In this document: positions 8,777 through 16,900 of the stretch, piece after piece
How positions within the stretch are numbered: the stretch's first letter is position 1
Layout of the letters: each line of letters opens with the position of its first letter
From: Gammaproteobacteria bacterium
Lineage (GTDB): Bacteria; Pseudomonadota; Gammaproteobacteria; S012-40
Length of the DNA stretch: 64,000 nt
Assembly (NCBI GenBank): GCA_015487785.1
Contig: WFPC01000054.1
Coordinates: forward strand, 28,221 to 92,220
Reading direction: 5' to 3'
Position numbers and translations under genes: made by a program
Notes under the pieces: generated by a model
The model's input: the letters and a program-made list of their open reading frames with translations, nothing else
Database searches by the model: none
Told to the model about the DNA's origin: nothing

Positions 8777-9688
8777 TCAACCTTCGATGCCGGGATGTTC
8801 GAGACAGTATTGGCGGGCGAACTCCAGCAGCTCGTCCATCGCCCGCTGACGGAATTTCTGTTTTTGGTGTACGAAAGAGAACGGCCGTTCCAGCGGCGGA
8901 TCGAGCTGGATCGCCTTCAGCGTGCCCAGCTTCAGCTCCTTGACCAAGGTCGCCCGCGACAGAATGGTAATGCCGATGCCGGCCTCCACCGCGCCCTTGA
9001 TGGCCTCGGGACTACCCAGCTCCATGATTACGTCCAGCTCATTGGGGTTGAGCCCCACCTGGTGCAGATACTCGATGATGACCTCGCGGGTACCCGAACC
9101 CTCTTCACGGCAGATATACGGATATTCCAGCAACTTGTGCGCAGGGATGACCTCTTCCCCGGCCAGCTCGTGCCCCGGCGGCACGATGGCCACCAACTGG
9201 TCTTTCTTGCACAGCTCCACCACCAGGTTCTTGTTGCCCACGGTGGCCTCCACCACACCCAGGTCGATGATGTTGTTCTCCACCATGGACACGATGCCCT
9301 CGGTGTTGGACACCTTCAGACGCACGTTGACATCGGGGTACTTGGCCTTGAAGTCCCCCAGCAAGGCCGGCAGCATGTATTCGGCAATGGTGGTGCTCGC
9401 GCCGATCACCAACACCCCGCTGACCTCGCCGGTGAGTGCGCGCACTTCGTTCTCCATTTCCGCATAGAGTTCGAAGATACGCCCGGCATAACTGTAGACC
9501 CGCTTGCCCGCCTCGGTGAGGCTGATGCGGTTGTGGGTGCGATCGAACAGGCGGGTATTGAAATATTCCTCCAATTGGCGCACCTGGAAGGTCACCGCGG
9601 GCTGGGTCATGTGCAGGGTTTCCGCCGCCTTGGTGAAGCTCAGCAGCTTGGCTACCGTGTGGAAAACTTGCAGTCTGCGATCCGCCAT
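8777..9688 (-). CDS. LysR-family transcriptional regulator (CysL/CbbR-like)
   Basis: A 303-residue LysR-type activator. An N-terminal winged HTH covers residues 1-60 (RRLQVFHTVAKLLSFTKAAE, then TQPAVTFQVRQLEEYFNTRLFDR). A periplasmic-binding-protein-like sensor domain follows, with VIGASTTIAEYMLPALL, VVELCKKDQLVAIVPPGHELA and ICREEGSGTREVI. The sensor resembles CysL/CbbR-type regulators, so sulfur or carbon metabolism is possible, but no target operon adjoins apart from the downstream pseudo-amidotransferase set. A short AT-rich palindrome lies just upstream of its ATG, as expected for autoregulation. No Shine-Dalgarno sequence is visible. Confidence 0.92.
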   Translation of the reverse strand: MADRRLQVFHTVAKLLSFTKAAETLHMTQPAVTFQVRQLEEYFNTRLFDRTHNRISLTEAGKRVYSYAGRIFELYAEMENEVRALTGEVSGVLVIGASTTIAEYMLPALLGDFKAKYPDVNVRLKVSNTEGIVSMVENNIIDLGVVEATVGNKNLVVELCKKDQLVAIVPPGHELAGEEVIPAHKLLEYPYICREEGSGTREVIIEYLHQVGLNPNELDVIMELGSPEAIKGAVEAGIGITILSRATLVKELKLGTLKAIQLDPPLERPFSFVHQKQKFRQRAMDELLEFARQYCLEHPGIEG

Positions 9689-9695
9689 TCTGGTA

Positions 9696-9707
9696 TTATT
9701 CTAATAA
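9696..9707. promoter_or_regulatory. AT-rich palindrome, probable LysR operator
   Basis: TTATT-CT-AATAA is a perfect inverted repeat with a 2-base spacer, centred about 13 bases upstream of the LysR ATG (9688). On the minus strand it contains TAGAAT (9703-9698), a good -10. If used, that -10 would start transcription only about 3 bases before the ATG. LysR proteins bind T-N11-A-type palindromes and usually repress their own gene. Confidence 0.45.
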
Positions 9708-9800
9708 GTTGCTCTATCGGGCGATAATATCAGTTAATTCCCCGGGATCAAACAGCTTATCCCGGCGGCAAGCACGCAACCCCAAGGAGTATCTTCCGGC

Positions 9801-10367
9801 ATGAGCGAGGCATGGAAACACCTGGACCTGCAGGGCGGTGGCCTGCAGACCCTCAACCTGCTGATGACCCGTCACCAGCGCCGCCGAGGCCGCGCCTACC
9901 TGTTGTGGCTGGGCTTTCCCCTGGGCCTGCATCGTTTCTACCTGCGTTCCCCCCTGGCCTGGCTCTACCCCGGCCTGAGCCTGGCGGCCGGGATCGCCGC
10001 CACCGGCCCGGGGCCGGCCTGGGCCGTGGCCCTCACGCTGCCCCTGGCCGGGTTCGCGATCTACGACCTGATCACCCTGGAGGCCCAGGTGAACGCTTTC
10101 AACAAGGCCTTGCGCATGCGACTCTACCTGGGACAGGGTGCCACGCCGCCGCCGGGGTATCGCGGCCGCTATGGCGAGGAAGAGCACATCCTGGAAGACT
10201 ACCTGGAGGAAAAGGAACAGGAACGCCCCGGCCACCAGGCACCGACGGCTCCGGGCAACACGACCGTGGAAGGGAAAAAGGTGTTTTCCTTTGCCGAGCA
10301 GGAGGCCTTGCTCAGGGAAATGCAGCAGCAACGGCCGAAGCCGCGCAAGGCTCAGCCGCGGAACTGA
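9801..10367 (+). CDS. TM2-domain-like membrane protein
   Basis: A 188-residue protein with two predicted membrane helices near residues 30-68 and 70-95. AYLLWLGFPLGLHRFYLRSP recalls the TM2 domain (paired helices with an HRFYLG turn). The remainder is cytoplasmic and charged, with an acidic stretch EEEHILEDYLEEKEQER near residue 130 and a basic tail RPKPRKAQPRN. AAGGAG lies upstream of the ATG. It is divergent from the LysR gene and its 3' end overlaps the convergent chemoreceptor-like gene by 16 bases. Function of TM2 proteins in bacteria is largely unknown. Confidence 0.78.
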   Translation: MSEAWKHLDLQGGGLQTLNLLMTRHQRRRGRAYLLWLGFPLGLHRFYLRSPLAWLYPGLSLAAGIAATGPGPAWAVALTLPLAGFAIYDLITLEAQVNAFNKALRMRLYLGQGATPPPGYRGRYGEEEHILEDYLEEKEQERPGHQAPTAPGNTTVEGKKVFSFAEQEALLREMQQQRPKPRKAQPRN

Positions 10368-10780
10368 ACCGCCAGCTCGCGCAAATGGGCGGAGACCTCG
10401 CCCAGGGTATGGCGCGCCTGGGCCATGCAGCGCGCCACCTCCGTGTCGTCGGCACAGGGGTCGTCCAGACAGGCCTGCATCCGCTGCCCGGAACGCTGCA
10501 TACGCTCCACCAACTCGCTCACCCGTTCGGCCACCTGGGCCAGTTGGCGACCCGATTCGCCGGCACGGGCCGCCTCCAGGGTCACATTGAGCGCCAGCCA
10601 CTGACTCTGCCGGGTCATGGCCGCGATGGCGGCCAGCACTTCCCCGGCATCGTTGCCCATGCTCACTGCTGCCTGTTTCATCCTGCTCACCTCGAAAACA
10701 TCACCCCGCCGGCCACTGCCAACGGCTTCAACCATACTCTGTTCGAGGTTTAGCAAGTTCCGCGCCGGATCACCCGGCAC
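10352..10780 (-). CDS. Minimal methyl-accepting-chemotaxis-like signalling-tip protein
   Basis: A 142-residue, all-helical soluble protein. Residues 58-92 (QSQWLALNVTLEAARAGESGRQLAQVAERVSELVE) resemble the hairpin tip of chemoreceptors (consensus [35 protein letters not shown]), the site that binds CheA and CheW. There is no transmembrane segment, sensor or HAMP domain, and the protein is far shorter than any normal receptor. The GTG at 10780 overlaps the aldo/keto reductase stop. An internal ATG at 10681 with a better GAGGT site is a plausible alternative start. It is the last gene of the rhodanese-deacetylase operon. A true small signalling protein or a receptor fragment are both possible. 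Confidence 0.7.
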   Translation of the reverse strand: MPGDPARNLLNLEQSMVEAVGSGRRGDVFEVSRMKQAAVSMGNDAGEVLAAIAAMTRQSQWLALNVTLEAARAGESGRQLAQVAERVSELVERMQRSGQRMQACLDDPCADDTEVARCMAQARHTLGEVSAHLRELAVQFRG

Positions 10781-11915
10781 GCTGATAAAGCGCCAGATAG
10801 CTCTTTTTCGACATCACCGGCTGGCGGCAGACCGCCAGGACATCGTCCAGGTGTTGCTGGCTACGCAACCCCACCAGGGTGGTGCCCAGACCGGGCGTGG
10901 AACGGTTGCACTGTAACGCCCGCTGGGCATCGTTGGCCAGTTCGGGCAGGGCCTGGCGCAGCACATCCAGCCCCTGGCGGGCGAGATGCCCCTTCATCAT
11001 GCCATGGCTGCCCATGACATAGAGCCCGAGCTGATAGGCCGCCTGCAGGGTGGAGGCGATATTGCCCTGCCCGGTGGCCTGGTTGAAGCGGGTAAAGCCC
11101 TCGTTCATCACCGCGTTGAAGGGTAGTTGAATCAATCTGAAGTGATGCTCCGCGCTCTCGCCGTCCACTTCGCGGGCCGCCTTTTCCGCCAGGCCCAGCA
11201 AAGAGGCCAGCGATTCGAACAGGGGGTGATCGGTCTCCACCCGAAACCCATTGAAGGTGGCAATGCCGTAATTGCGGATACGCCCCTCGCGCACCGCCCG
11301 CTCCAATACCGCGAACACCGGCAACAGCTTCTGGTTGAGCCGTTCCTTGCCGATCACCGGGATATGCACTTCCGGCTGGTCGACCAAAAAGGCATCCAGG
11401 GTTTCCACCCCCATCAAGCGGCGTGACAAATCCAGTTGATAATCGATATAGGCCGGGCTGAGCAGATGTGCCTCGCCGGCCAGGTCCTGCGTCCGCCCCA
11501 GGCCGCGATCGACGATCTCGCGCTGGAACCAGGCGGCGAAATCCGTCGGCTTGCCGCCGCGAAGCGTCAAAAAACCGCCTTTCGACACCAGAAACAGGGC
11601 CTGACGCGGCACTTCCCCAGCCACCAGGGCACGCACCGCCGCGCCTACCGCCGCCAGTGAACGGCCATAGCGGTAGTGACTGGCAGTGTCGATCACATTG
11701 ATACCCTGGCGCACCGCCCGGATCAGCAACTGCCCCAGGCGGGCGTCCTGGGCGGGACTGGCCTCGCCGGGAAAGGTGCCGGCACCGATGGAGCTGAGCT
11801 GGATGCCCGTGCGCAGGAATTCGCTGTAATGCCCCTTGCCGCAGCCTGCACCCTGTTGCTCGGCATAGAGCTGGGTGGCCTGAGCCTCGGCATGCCCCGG
11901 AATCATCTGCATCAT
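10770..11915 (-). CDS. Aldo/keto reductase family protein with altered catalytic His
   Basis: A 381-residue (beta/alpha)8 aldo/keto reductase. Catalytic Asp76 and Tyr81 lie in VIDTASHYRYGRS and Lys112 in LFLVSKGG. The position of the usual catalytic His (LLHNPE in related proteins) is Asp179 in FLVDQPEVH, an uncommon replacement that may change chemistry. C-terminal nucleotide-binding features include TLVGLRSQQHLDDVL. The ATG at 11915 overlaps the deacetylase stop (ATGA); a GTG at 11930 is the longer alternative. It is tightly packed between the deacetylase-like and receptor-tip genes. Substrate unknown. Confidence 0.85.
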   Translation of the reverse strand: MMQMIPGHAEAQATQLYAEQQGAGCGKGHYSEFLRTGIQLSSIGAGTFPGEASPAQDARLGQLLIRAVRQGINVIDTASHYRYGRSLAAVGAAVRALVAGEVPRQALFLVSKGGFLTLRGGKPTDFAAWFQREIVDRGLGRTQDLAGEAHLLSPAYIDYQLDLSRRLMGVETLDAFLVDQPEVHIPVIGKERLNQKLLPVFAVLERAVREGRIRNYGIATFNGFRVETDHPLFESLASLLGLAEKAAREVDGESAEHHFRLIQLPFNAVMNEGFTRFNQATGQGNIASTLQAAYQLGLYVMGSHGMMKGHLARQGLDVLRQALPELANDAQRALQCNRSTPGLGTTLVGLRSQQHLDDVLAVCRQPVMSKKSYLALYQRAG

Positions 11916-13078
11916 GTCATCCCCCGCCACAGTGGGTGCTGCTCCAGCAAGTCACCGGCCAGGCGGCGAATCGCCTCGCGCGGCGGACCGTCACCGGCGG
12001 CTTCCACACGGCGCTCGAACAGCACCGGATAATAGTCTTCATCCTCGTCCTCGTCCCAACCTACCGCCTGCAATACCCGGCGCCCTGCTTCCGGCAAGGC
12101 CTCGTCCAGCCGCCGCCCGGACAGCAACCCCCACACCCCGGTCCAGCAACGTGCCAGAGTCAGGGGATGGTAGCCACCACCACCCAACACCGCCAGTCGA
12201 GGCACGCCATGGGGATGTCGCGGCGCACTGTGCAACACCTCTTCCACCAGCTCGAGGAAAAAGCCGGTGGAAATGGCGAACTTGCCCAGGGGATCGGGCA
12301 ACAGGATATCGGTGCCCGCCTGCAACACCACCGCATCGGGCTGGAAGGCGCGCAACACCCGGGGCCACAACTGCCCGAAAATCCAGCGGTATTCACCATC
12401 GCGCGTTGCCTTGGGCAGGGGCACGTTGAGGGCATTGCCCAGCACCCCCCAGTCGCGCCAGCCGCCACCGATGAAGGGATAGGCATAGGCGGTGTCCATG
12501 TGCAGGGAGAAGGTGAGCACCTGCTCGTCGTCGCGAAAGGCCAGCTCCACACCGTCGCCATGATGGGCATCGATATCCAGGTACAACACCCGCCAGCCTT
12601 CCCTGCGCAAGCGCATGATGGCCAGCACCGGGTCGTTGAAGAAACAGAAACCCCGCGCCTGGTCGGGCAAGGCATGGTGCATGCCACCGGCGGGACTGAA
12701 GGCCAGATACCCCGCCAGCACCTGCTCGGCAGCTTGGATACTGCCACCGGTGGCAGTGGCCGGCGTGGTGAAGAAATCGTGGAAATAGGGATTTTCCAGG
12801 TTACCGATATTGTGCCGCTGACGACTGGCCCGGCTGACCTTGCCCGCCCGCTCGGCCGCCTGCATGGCCTCGATATATTCCGCCGTATGGAACCAGGCCA
12901 GCTCGTCCTCGCTGGCCCGGCGTGAAACGAGATATTCCTCCGCGCTCAGGGCCGCATAACTGTGAATGAGATCCAGGGTCAGCGACACCCGCGGGATGGC
13001 CAGGGGATGGTTGGCGGCATAGCGATGCCTGCGATAGCGCTCGGCGGCAATGAAACGGGCCGGCCAGGTCTCAGTCAA
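11912..13078 (-). CDS. Histone deacetylase-like (AcuC/HDLP family) zinc hydrolase
   Basis: A 388-residue arginase-fold deacetylase. Catalytic features follow HDLP: tandem His134-His135 (GGMHHA), Asp168/Asp170/His172-His173 (YLDIDAHHGDG), Asp257 (QAGTDILLPDPLG) and Tyr303 (GGGGYHPLTLA). Zinc would be held by Asp170, His172 and Asp257. Bacterial members deacetylate acetyl-CoA synthetase (AcuC), polyamines or unknown substrates. I chose a TTG start at 13078 because AGGAAGG sits just upstream and the frame before it is the body of the previous gene; the overlap is 8 bases. The downstream aldo/keto reductase starts within its stop. Confidence 0.88.
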   Translation of the reverse strand: MTETWPARFIAAERYRRHRYAANHPLAIPRVSLTLDLIHSYAALSAEEYLVSRRASEDELAWFHTAEYIEAMQAAERAGKVSRASRQRHNIGNLENPYFHDFFTTPATATGGSIQAAEQVLAGYLAFSPAGGMHHALPDQARGFCFFNDPVLAIMRLRREGWRVLYLDIDAHHGDGVELAFRDDEQVLTFSLHMDTAYAYPFIGGGWRDWGVLGNALNVPLPKATRDGEYRWIFGQLWPRVLRAFQPDAVVLQAGTDILLPDPLGKFAISTGFFLELVEEVLHSAPRHPHGVPRLAVLGGGGYHPLTLARCWTGVWGLLSGRRLDEALPEAGRRVLQAVGWDEDEDEDYYPVLFERRVEAAGDGPPREAIRRLAGDLLEQHPLWRGMT

Positions 13079-13475
13079 GCCGCCCTTCCTGTTCGCACCG
13101 GGAACGCAGGTAGAGATAGATATGGCGTGCGGTACGCACCGCCATGCGCGCCGGCGCCCGGGGCAGGGCATCGAGTCGCCCAAGTTGCAGACAATTGTGG
13201 TAATAGACCAGTTCGCGCACATTGTCGCGCACGGTATTGAGGCTGGGGTCGCCCTTGACGAAAGCCTTGAACACCTCCAGCAGATCGTCACTGTCACAGG
13301 GCGACTTGCCACAGTGTGCCGCATAGGCATTGAGCAGGCCGGCCACCACCTGCTGAACCTGGGGCAGGATGTCTTCCAGTGTCGGCGCGGCCTGCTCGCT
13401 CACGGCCTGCTCCAGCCCCTGCAACTGCTCATCCAACGCCTCCAGCCGCCTGGACAAGATCGAGTTGGCATCCAT
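13071..13475 (-). CDS. Unknown small helical protein in rhodanese-deacetylase operon
   Basis: A 134-residue protein of no family I recognise. Residues 1-35 form a likely coiled coil (ILSRRLEALDEQLQGLEQAVSEQ). The rest is helical with a conserved-looking core: VVAGLLNAYAAHCGKSPCDSDDLLEVFKAFVKGDPSLNTVRDNVRELVYYHNCL. Four Cys occur (two in HCGKSPC), so metal or thiol chemistry is possible. Its ATG abuts the rhodanese stop directly and its stop overlaps the deacetylase start. Position between a sulfurtransferase and a hydrolase suggests a shared role, but no function is claimed. Confidence 0.8.
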   Translation of the reverse strand: MDANSILSRRLEALDEQLQGLEQAVSEQAAPTLEDILPQVQQVVAGLLNAYAAHCGKSPCDSDDLLEVFKAFVKGDPSLNTVRDNVRELVYYHNCLQLGRLDALPRAPARMAVRTARHIYLYLRSRCEQEGRLD

Positions 13476-13757
13476 TCAGGCGCTCAGTACATTGTTGATG
13501 CCGCCGGCATTGTGGACCTGGTCGAAGCCCATGCTGCGCAGGATCATCTGCGCCTGGGCACTGCGTCCGCCGGTCATGCAATACACCACCACCGGCTTGT
13601 CCCGGTCCAGTTCGGCGGCCTGCTGGGGCAGCAATTGCACCGGGATGTTCTTCGCCCCCGGCGCCGCGCCACGACTGTACTCGGCAGGGGAACGCACATC
13701 CACCAATTGCGCCCCCTGGGCCAGCAGTTTGCGCAACTCGTTGGCGGGAATGAACAT
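13476..13757 (-). CDS. Single-domain rhodanese sulfurtransferase
   Basis: A 93-residue single-domain rhodanese. It has LVDVRSPAEYSRGAAPGAKNIPV and the active-site loop CMTGGRS with persulfide-forming Cys60, followed by the closing GINNVLSA. Such proteins carry sulfane sulfur in the cytoplasm. An in-frame ATG at 13781 is possible, but AGAGGAG lies seven bases before the ATG at 13757, so I use the latter. An ATTAG-N6-CTAAT inverted repeat lies immediately upstream. It heads the operon with the coiled-coil, deacetylase-like, aldo/keto reductase and receptor-tip genes. Confidence 0.92.
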   Translation of the reverse strand: MFIPANELRKLLAQGAQLVDVRSPAEYSRGAAPGAKNIPVQLLPQQAAELDRDKPVVVYCMTGGRSAQAQMILRSMGFDQVHNAGGINNVLSA

Positions 13758-13779
13758 GGCAATCTCCTCTGGCAGAAAC

Positions 13780-13795
13780 ATTAGTAAACTCTAAT
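13780..13795. promoter_or_regulatory. Inverted repeat ATTAG-N6-CTAAT, possible operator for the rhodanese operon
   Basis: A perfect 5+5 inverted repeat with a 6-base spacer, 23-38 bases upstream of the rhodanese ATG in otherwise GC-rich DNA. AT-rich palindromes of this kind are operators for persulfide-sensing ArsR repressors (BigR/SqrR) that control rhodanese genes in other proteobacteria. No ArsR gene is nearby, so the regulator is unknown. Confidence 0.4.
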
Positions 13796-13864
13796 ATTTT
13801 AACCGACCATTTCAGTCTTGTATAGCCCGAATCACCTCGCCTGACCGAGCTCGACGCGTCCACC

Positions 13865-13893
13865 TTGCCCGAAACAAGCTTATTAACTATTAT
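13865..13893 (+). promoter_or_regulatory. Sigma-70 promoter of the SBBP-repeat gene
   Basis: TTGCCC (13865-13870), a 17-base spacer and TATTAT (13888-13893) match the consensus at 4/6 and 5/6 with optimal spacing. Transcription would begin near 13900, leaving a leader of about 22 bases that contains AAGGAGG before the ATG. Confidence 0.55.
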
Positions 13894-13921
13894 TTTTGTA
13901 ATGAAACGAAGGAGGCCGATC

Positions 13922-16900
13922 ATGCGTACACTCCTCCCCTGGCCCTTGATTCTGACTTGGGTGGCCATACTCCTCCCCTCCTTGACCCATGCCAACACCC
14001 CGCCTCCAGATCCTTTTGCCCTGCTGGGCTTCGTGGAGAACCGTGGGCAGGCCCCGCAAGCGGTCTTCGCCTATACGCCGACCCGTGCCGGGTTGAGTCA
14101 GGTCACCCGGGATGGCCGCCTGATTCATCAGATCCGTACCGGAGACGGCCGGCCGGTCCGTCTCGAGGAACGCTTCTCCCGCAAGCCGCTGCGACCCCGT
14201 TCCCTGTCCAAGGCGCCGGCCCGGGTCAGCTTTTTCACCGGCGCCAAGCCCAAGGCCTGGCACCGCGACATTCCCACCCATGGAGCCATCGAACTGGGAG
14301 AGGCGGTGCCGGGGGTGCGCGTCCAGCTCCTGGCGCGACCGGGCAACCTGGAGAAGCGCTTCCACCTCGCCCCGGGCACCAACCCCGACGCCGTCTCCAT
14401 CCGCCTGCAAGGTGCCCGTAGTCTGAGCGTGGAGCAAGACGGCCGGCTGCGGGTGGAAACCGCGGAAGGCACCGTGCATTTCACCGCCCCGGTGGCCTGG
14501 CAGACCCGCCCCGGCGGCGGCCGGGATCCCGTGGAGGTGGCCTACGTGGTGCGCGGCGAGCGCTACGGCTTCCGTCTCGGGCCGCATGACCCAAAACGGG
14601 AGGTGGTCATCGACCCCCTGCTGGGAACTGCTCTGCTGCGCGAGTCCGCGGCATCGGTGGATGATCTGACCGTAGACCCCTTCGGCGACGTATTCATCGT
14701 CGGCAGCACCCACGGCTCCAACCTGCAAGCCCTGGCCTCCGGCACCTACGACACCACTGCCGACGGCGGCAACACCGGGGAAACGGCCGGTTTCATCGCC
14801 AAGTTCTCGCGCGACCTGACCCAGCTCCTTGCTCTCACTTTCCTGGGCGGCGCACGGGACAATGTCGACAAAGGTGCCTACGATGCCTACACCCATCTCA
14901 CTGCCGTGGCCACCAATACCCAGGGCGATGTCTTCGTCGCCGGTTATACCAACACCGAGGACTTCCCCATCGTGAATCCGACTAGCAAGAGCACCATCGC
15001 CCTGAGGAAGTCTTTCGGTGGTTACGAGTTCGTCGTCGCCCGCCTCTCCAACGATCTCGACCAGCTCACCGCCAGCGCTTATCTCTCCGGCAAAGGCAAC
15101 GAGGGCTCTAACGGTCTTTCTTTTTCTCGTGATAGTTATGTCGGCCAGGTAGATATTGCTCTGGCCCCGGACGAACAGACTCTCTATCTGGCCGGCGTCT
15201 CCAGCTCAACGGATCTGCCCACCAACCAGGGCAGCGCAGGCGACGCCAATCCGCCGGCCTACATGCCCGTGGATCCCCATCCAGGGCAATACGGCTACGA
15301 TTGTTACTTGGCACAGCTTCCCCTGGATTTCACCACAGTCAACGCCACCTGGGTCGGCAACAATAACGGGAACTGGGCCATGAGTTGTTATCTCGTTGGA
15401 ACCGACAGCATCGGTTCGGTGTTCGTGGCCGGTTATGGCCGTGGTCAGTTCGAAGACGGTATCACGGGCCACGCCACCAGCCAGAATCCCGGCGACAATG
15501 TCTATGGCGATCTGCAGGATACGATCGTAGTCCGTTTCTCCGCCGATCTGCGCACCCTGCACAACGGCACCTTCCTGGGCGCCTCCAACGGCTGCTTCGA
15601 GTGCGACAATCCCGATCGCCCCTGGGACATGGTGATCACCGATGCCGCCGAGGTCATCCTGGTGGGTGAGACCCCCATCCCGCCAGCCGACAAGCCTGAG
15701 TTGACCCTGTTCCCCACCACGCCCGGTGCCCTCATTACGCAAACTTCATCGGCCCCGTCAAATATCAACGTTGGCTACGTCGCCCGTCTGGACAACAGTC
15801 TGCAACTGCAGGCCGCCACCCTGCTGCATCTTTGCCCCACTGGCGATCAAGGAATGCCGGACTGTGAACAAGGTGGTAGCGGTTATGCCACCGCGGTGGA
15901 TTTCTACAGCTATTATGATGACAACGGTCAGACCCGTCGCGATATCTTCGTCGCCTATTCACAATTTGGATTGACCGTGGGCCGTCCCGGGGCCTACATG
16001 AGTCTGCCCTGGGGTATGAAGTTTCTTGGCAATCTTAGTCTGCATCGCCTGAGCGAGGATCTCTCGAGTCGTCTCGCCGCCACTGATTTTTGGACAACCG
16101 CAGACTTTCCTCACCTGGCCTTCTCAGAGACCTACTTCGATGGCAGCAGAAACCAGAGCGATCCGCGTATCTACGCAGGGTTCAGCGCATATTATGCCCT
16201 GCAACACCCACAAGGCTTCGCCGGGCCTGATGGCACCGATGTCTTCGGCGTGCCTTTCAGGGATGCGGGTCCCTTCATCATTGCCCTGGATCCGAATCTT
16301 TCCGCAGGGGATGCCCCCAGCCTCGTATTCGCCTCAACCGAATCCGTCGATCTCGGCTACCTGCCCGGAAGTACCACCACGGCCCCAGCCGCCCTCCCCG
16401 CCCTTGTCAACAACAGCAACGACACCCTTACCTTGTATACGGGATACTTCGAAGACAACGGCCTGGGAGCCAGCTGGGGCTTCACCAACGGTGTCAACAG
16501 CTGTTTGCCCCAACCCTTCATCCTCAACCCCGGGGCGAGTTGCGTGATCTACGTGAATGCAATGAGCAGCGTCACCGACCCGGTCACCTTCCGGGCACGG
16601 CTGCACCTGGTCACCAATGACCCCAACGGCGCCATCCTCACCAGCCCTGACATCACCGTGCGCGCCACCCCTGTGCTCCTCACCTACAGCGGCAGTTACA
16701 TCAGTGCCATCGACTACCTGGGTGAAGGGCTGGATTTCGGCATCGCGGATGTGGGCAACAGTGAGCAGCGCACCGTCACCGCCCGCTCGCGCATCGATGG
16801 CCTCCAGTTCGGCCAGATCACGCTGGGCACCTCGGGCCCCTTCTCGGTCGACACGGACACCTGTAGCGGTCAAACCCTCAACGAGGGTAACCGTTGCACC

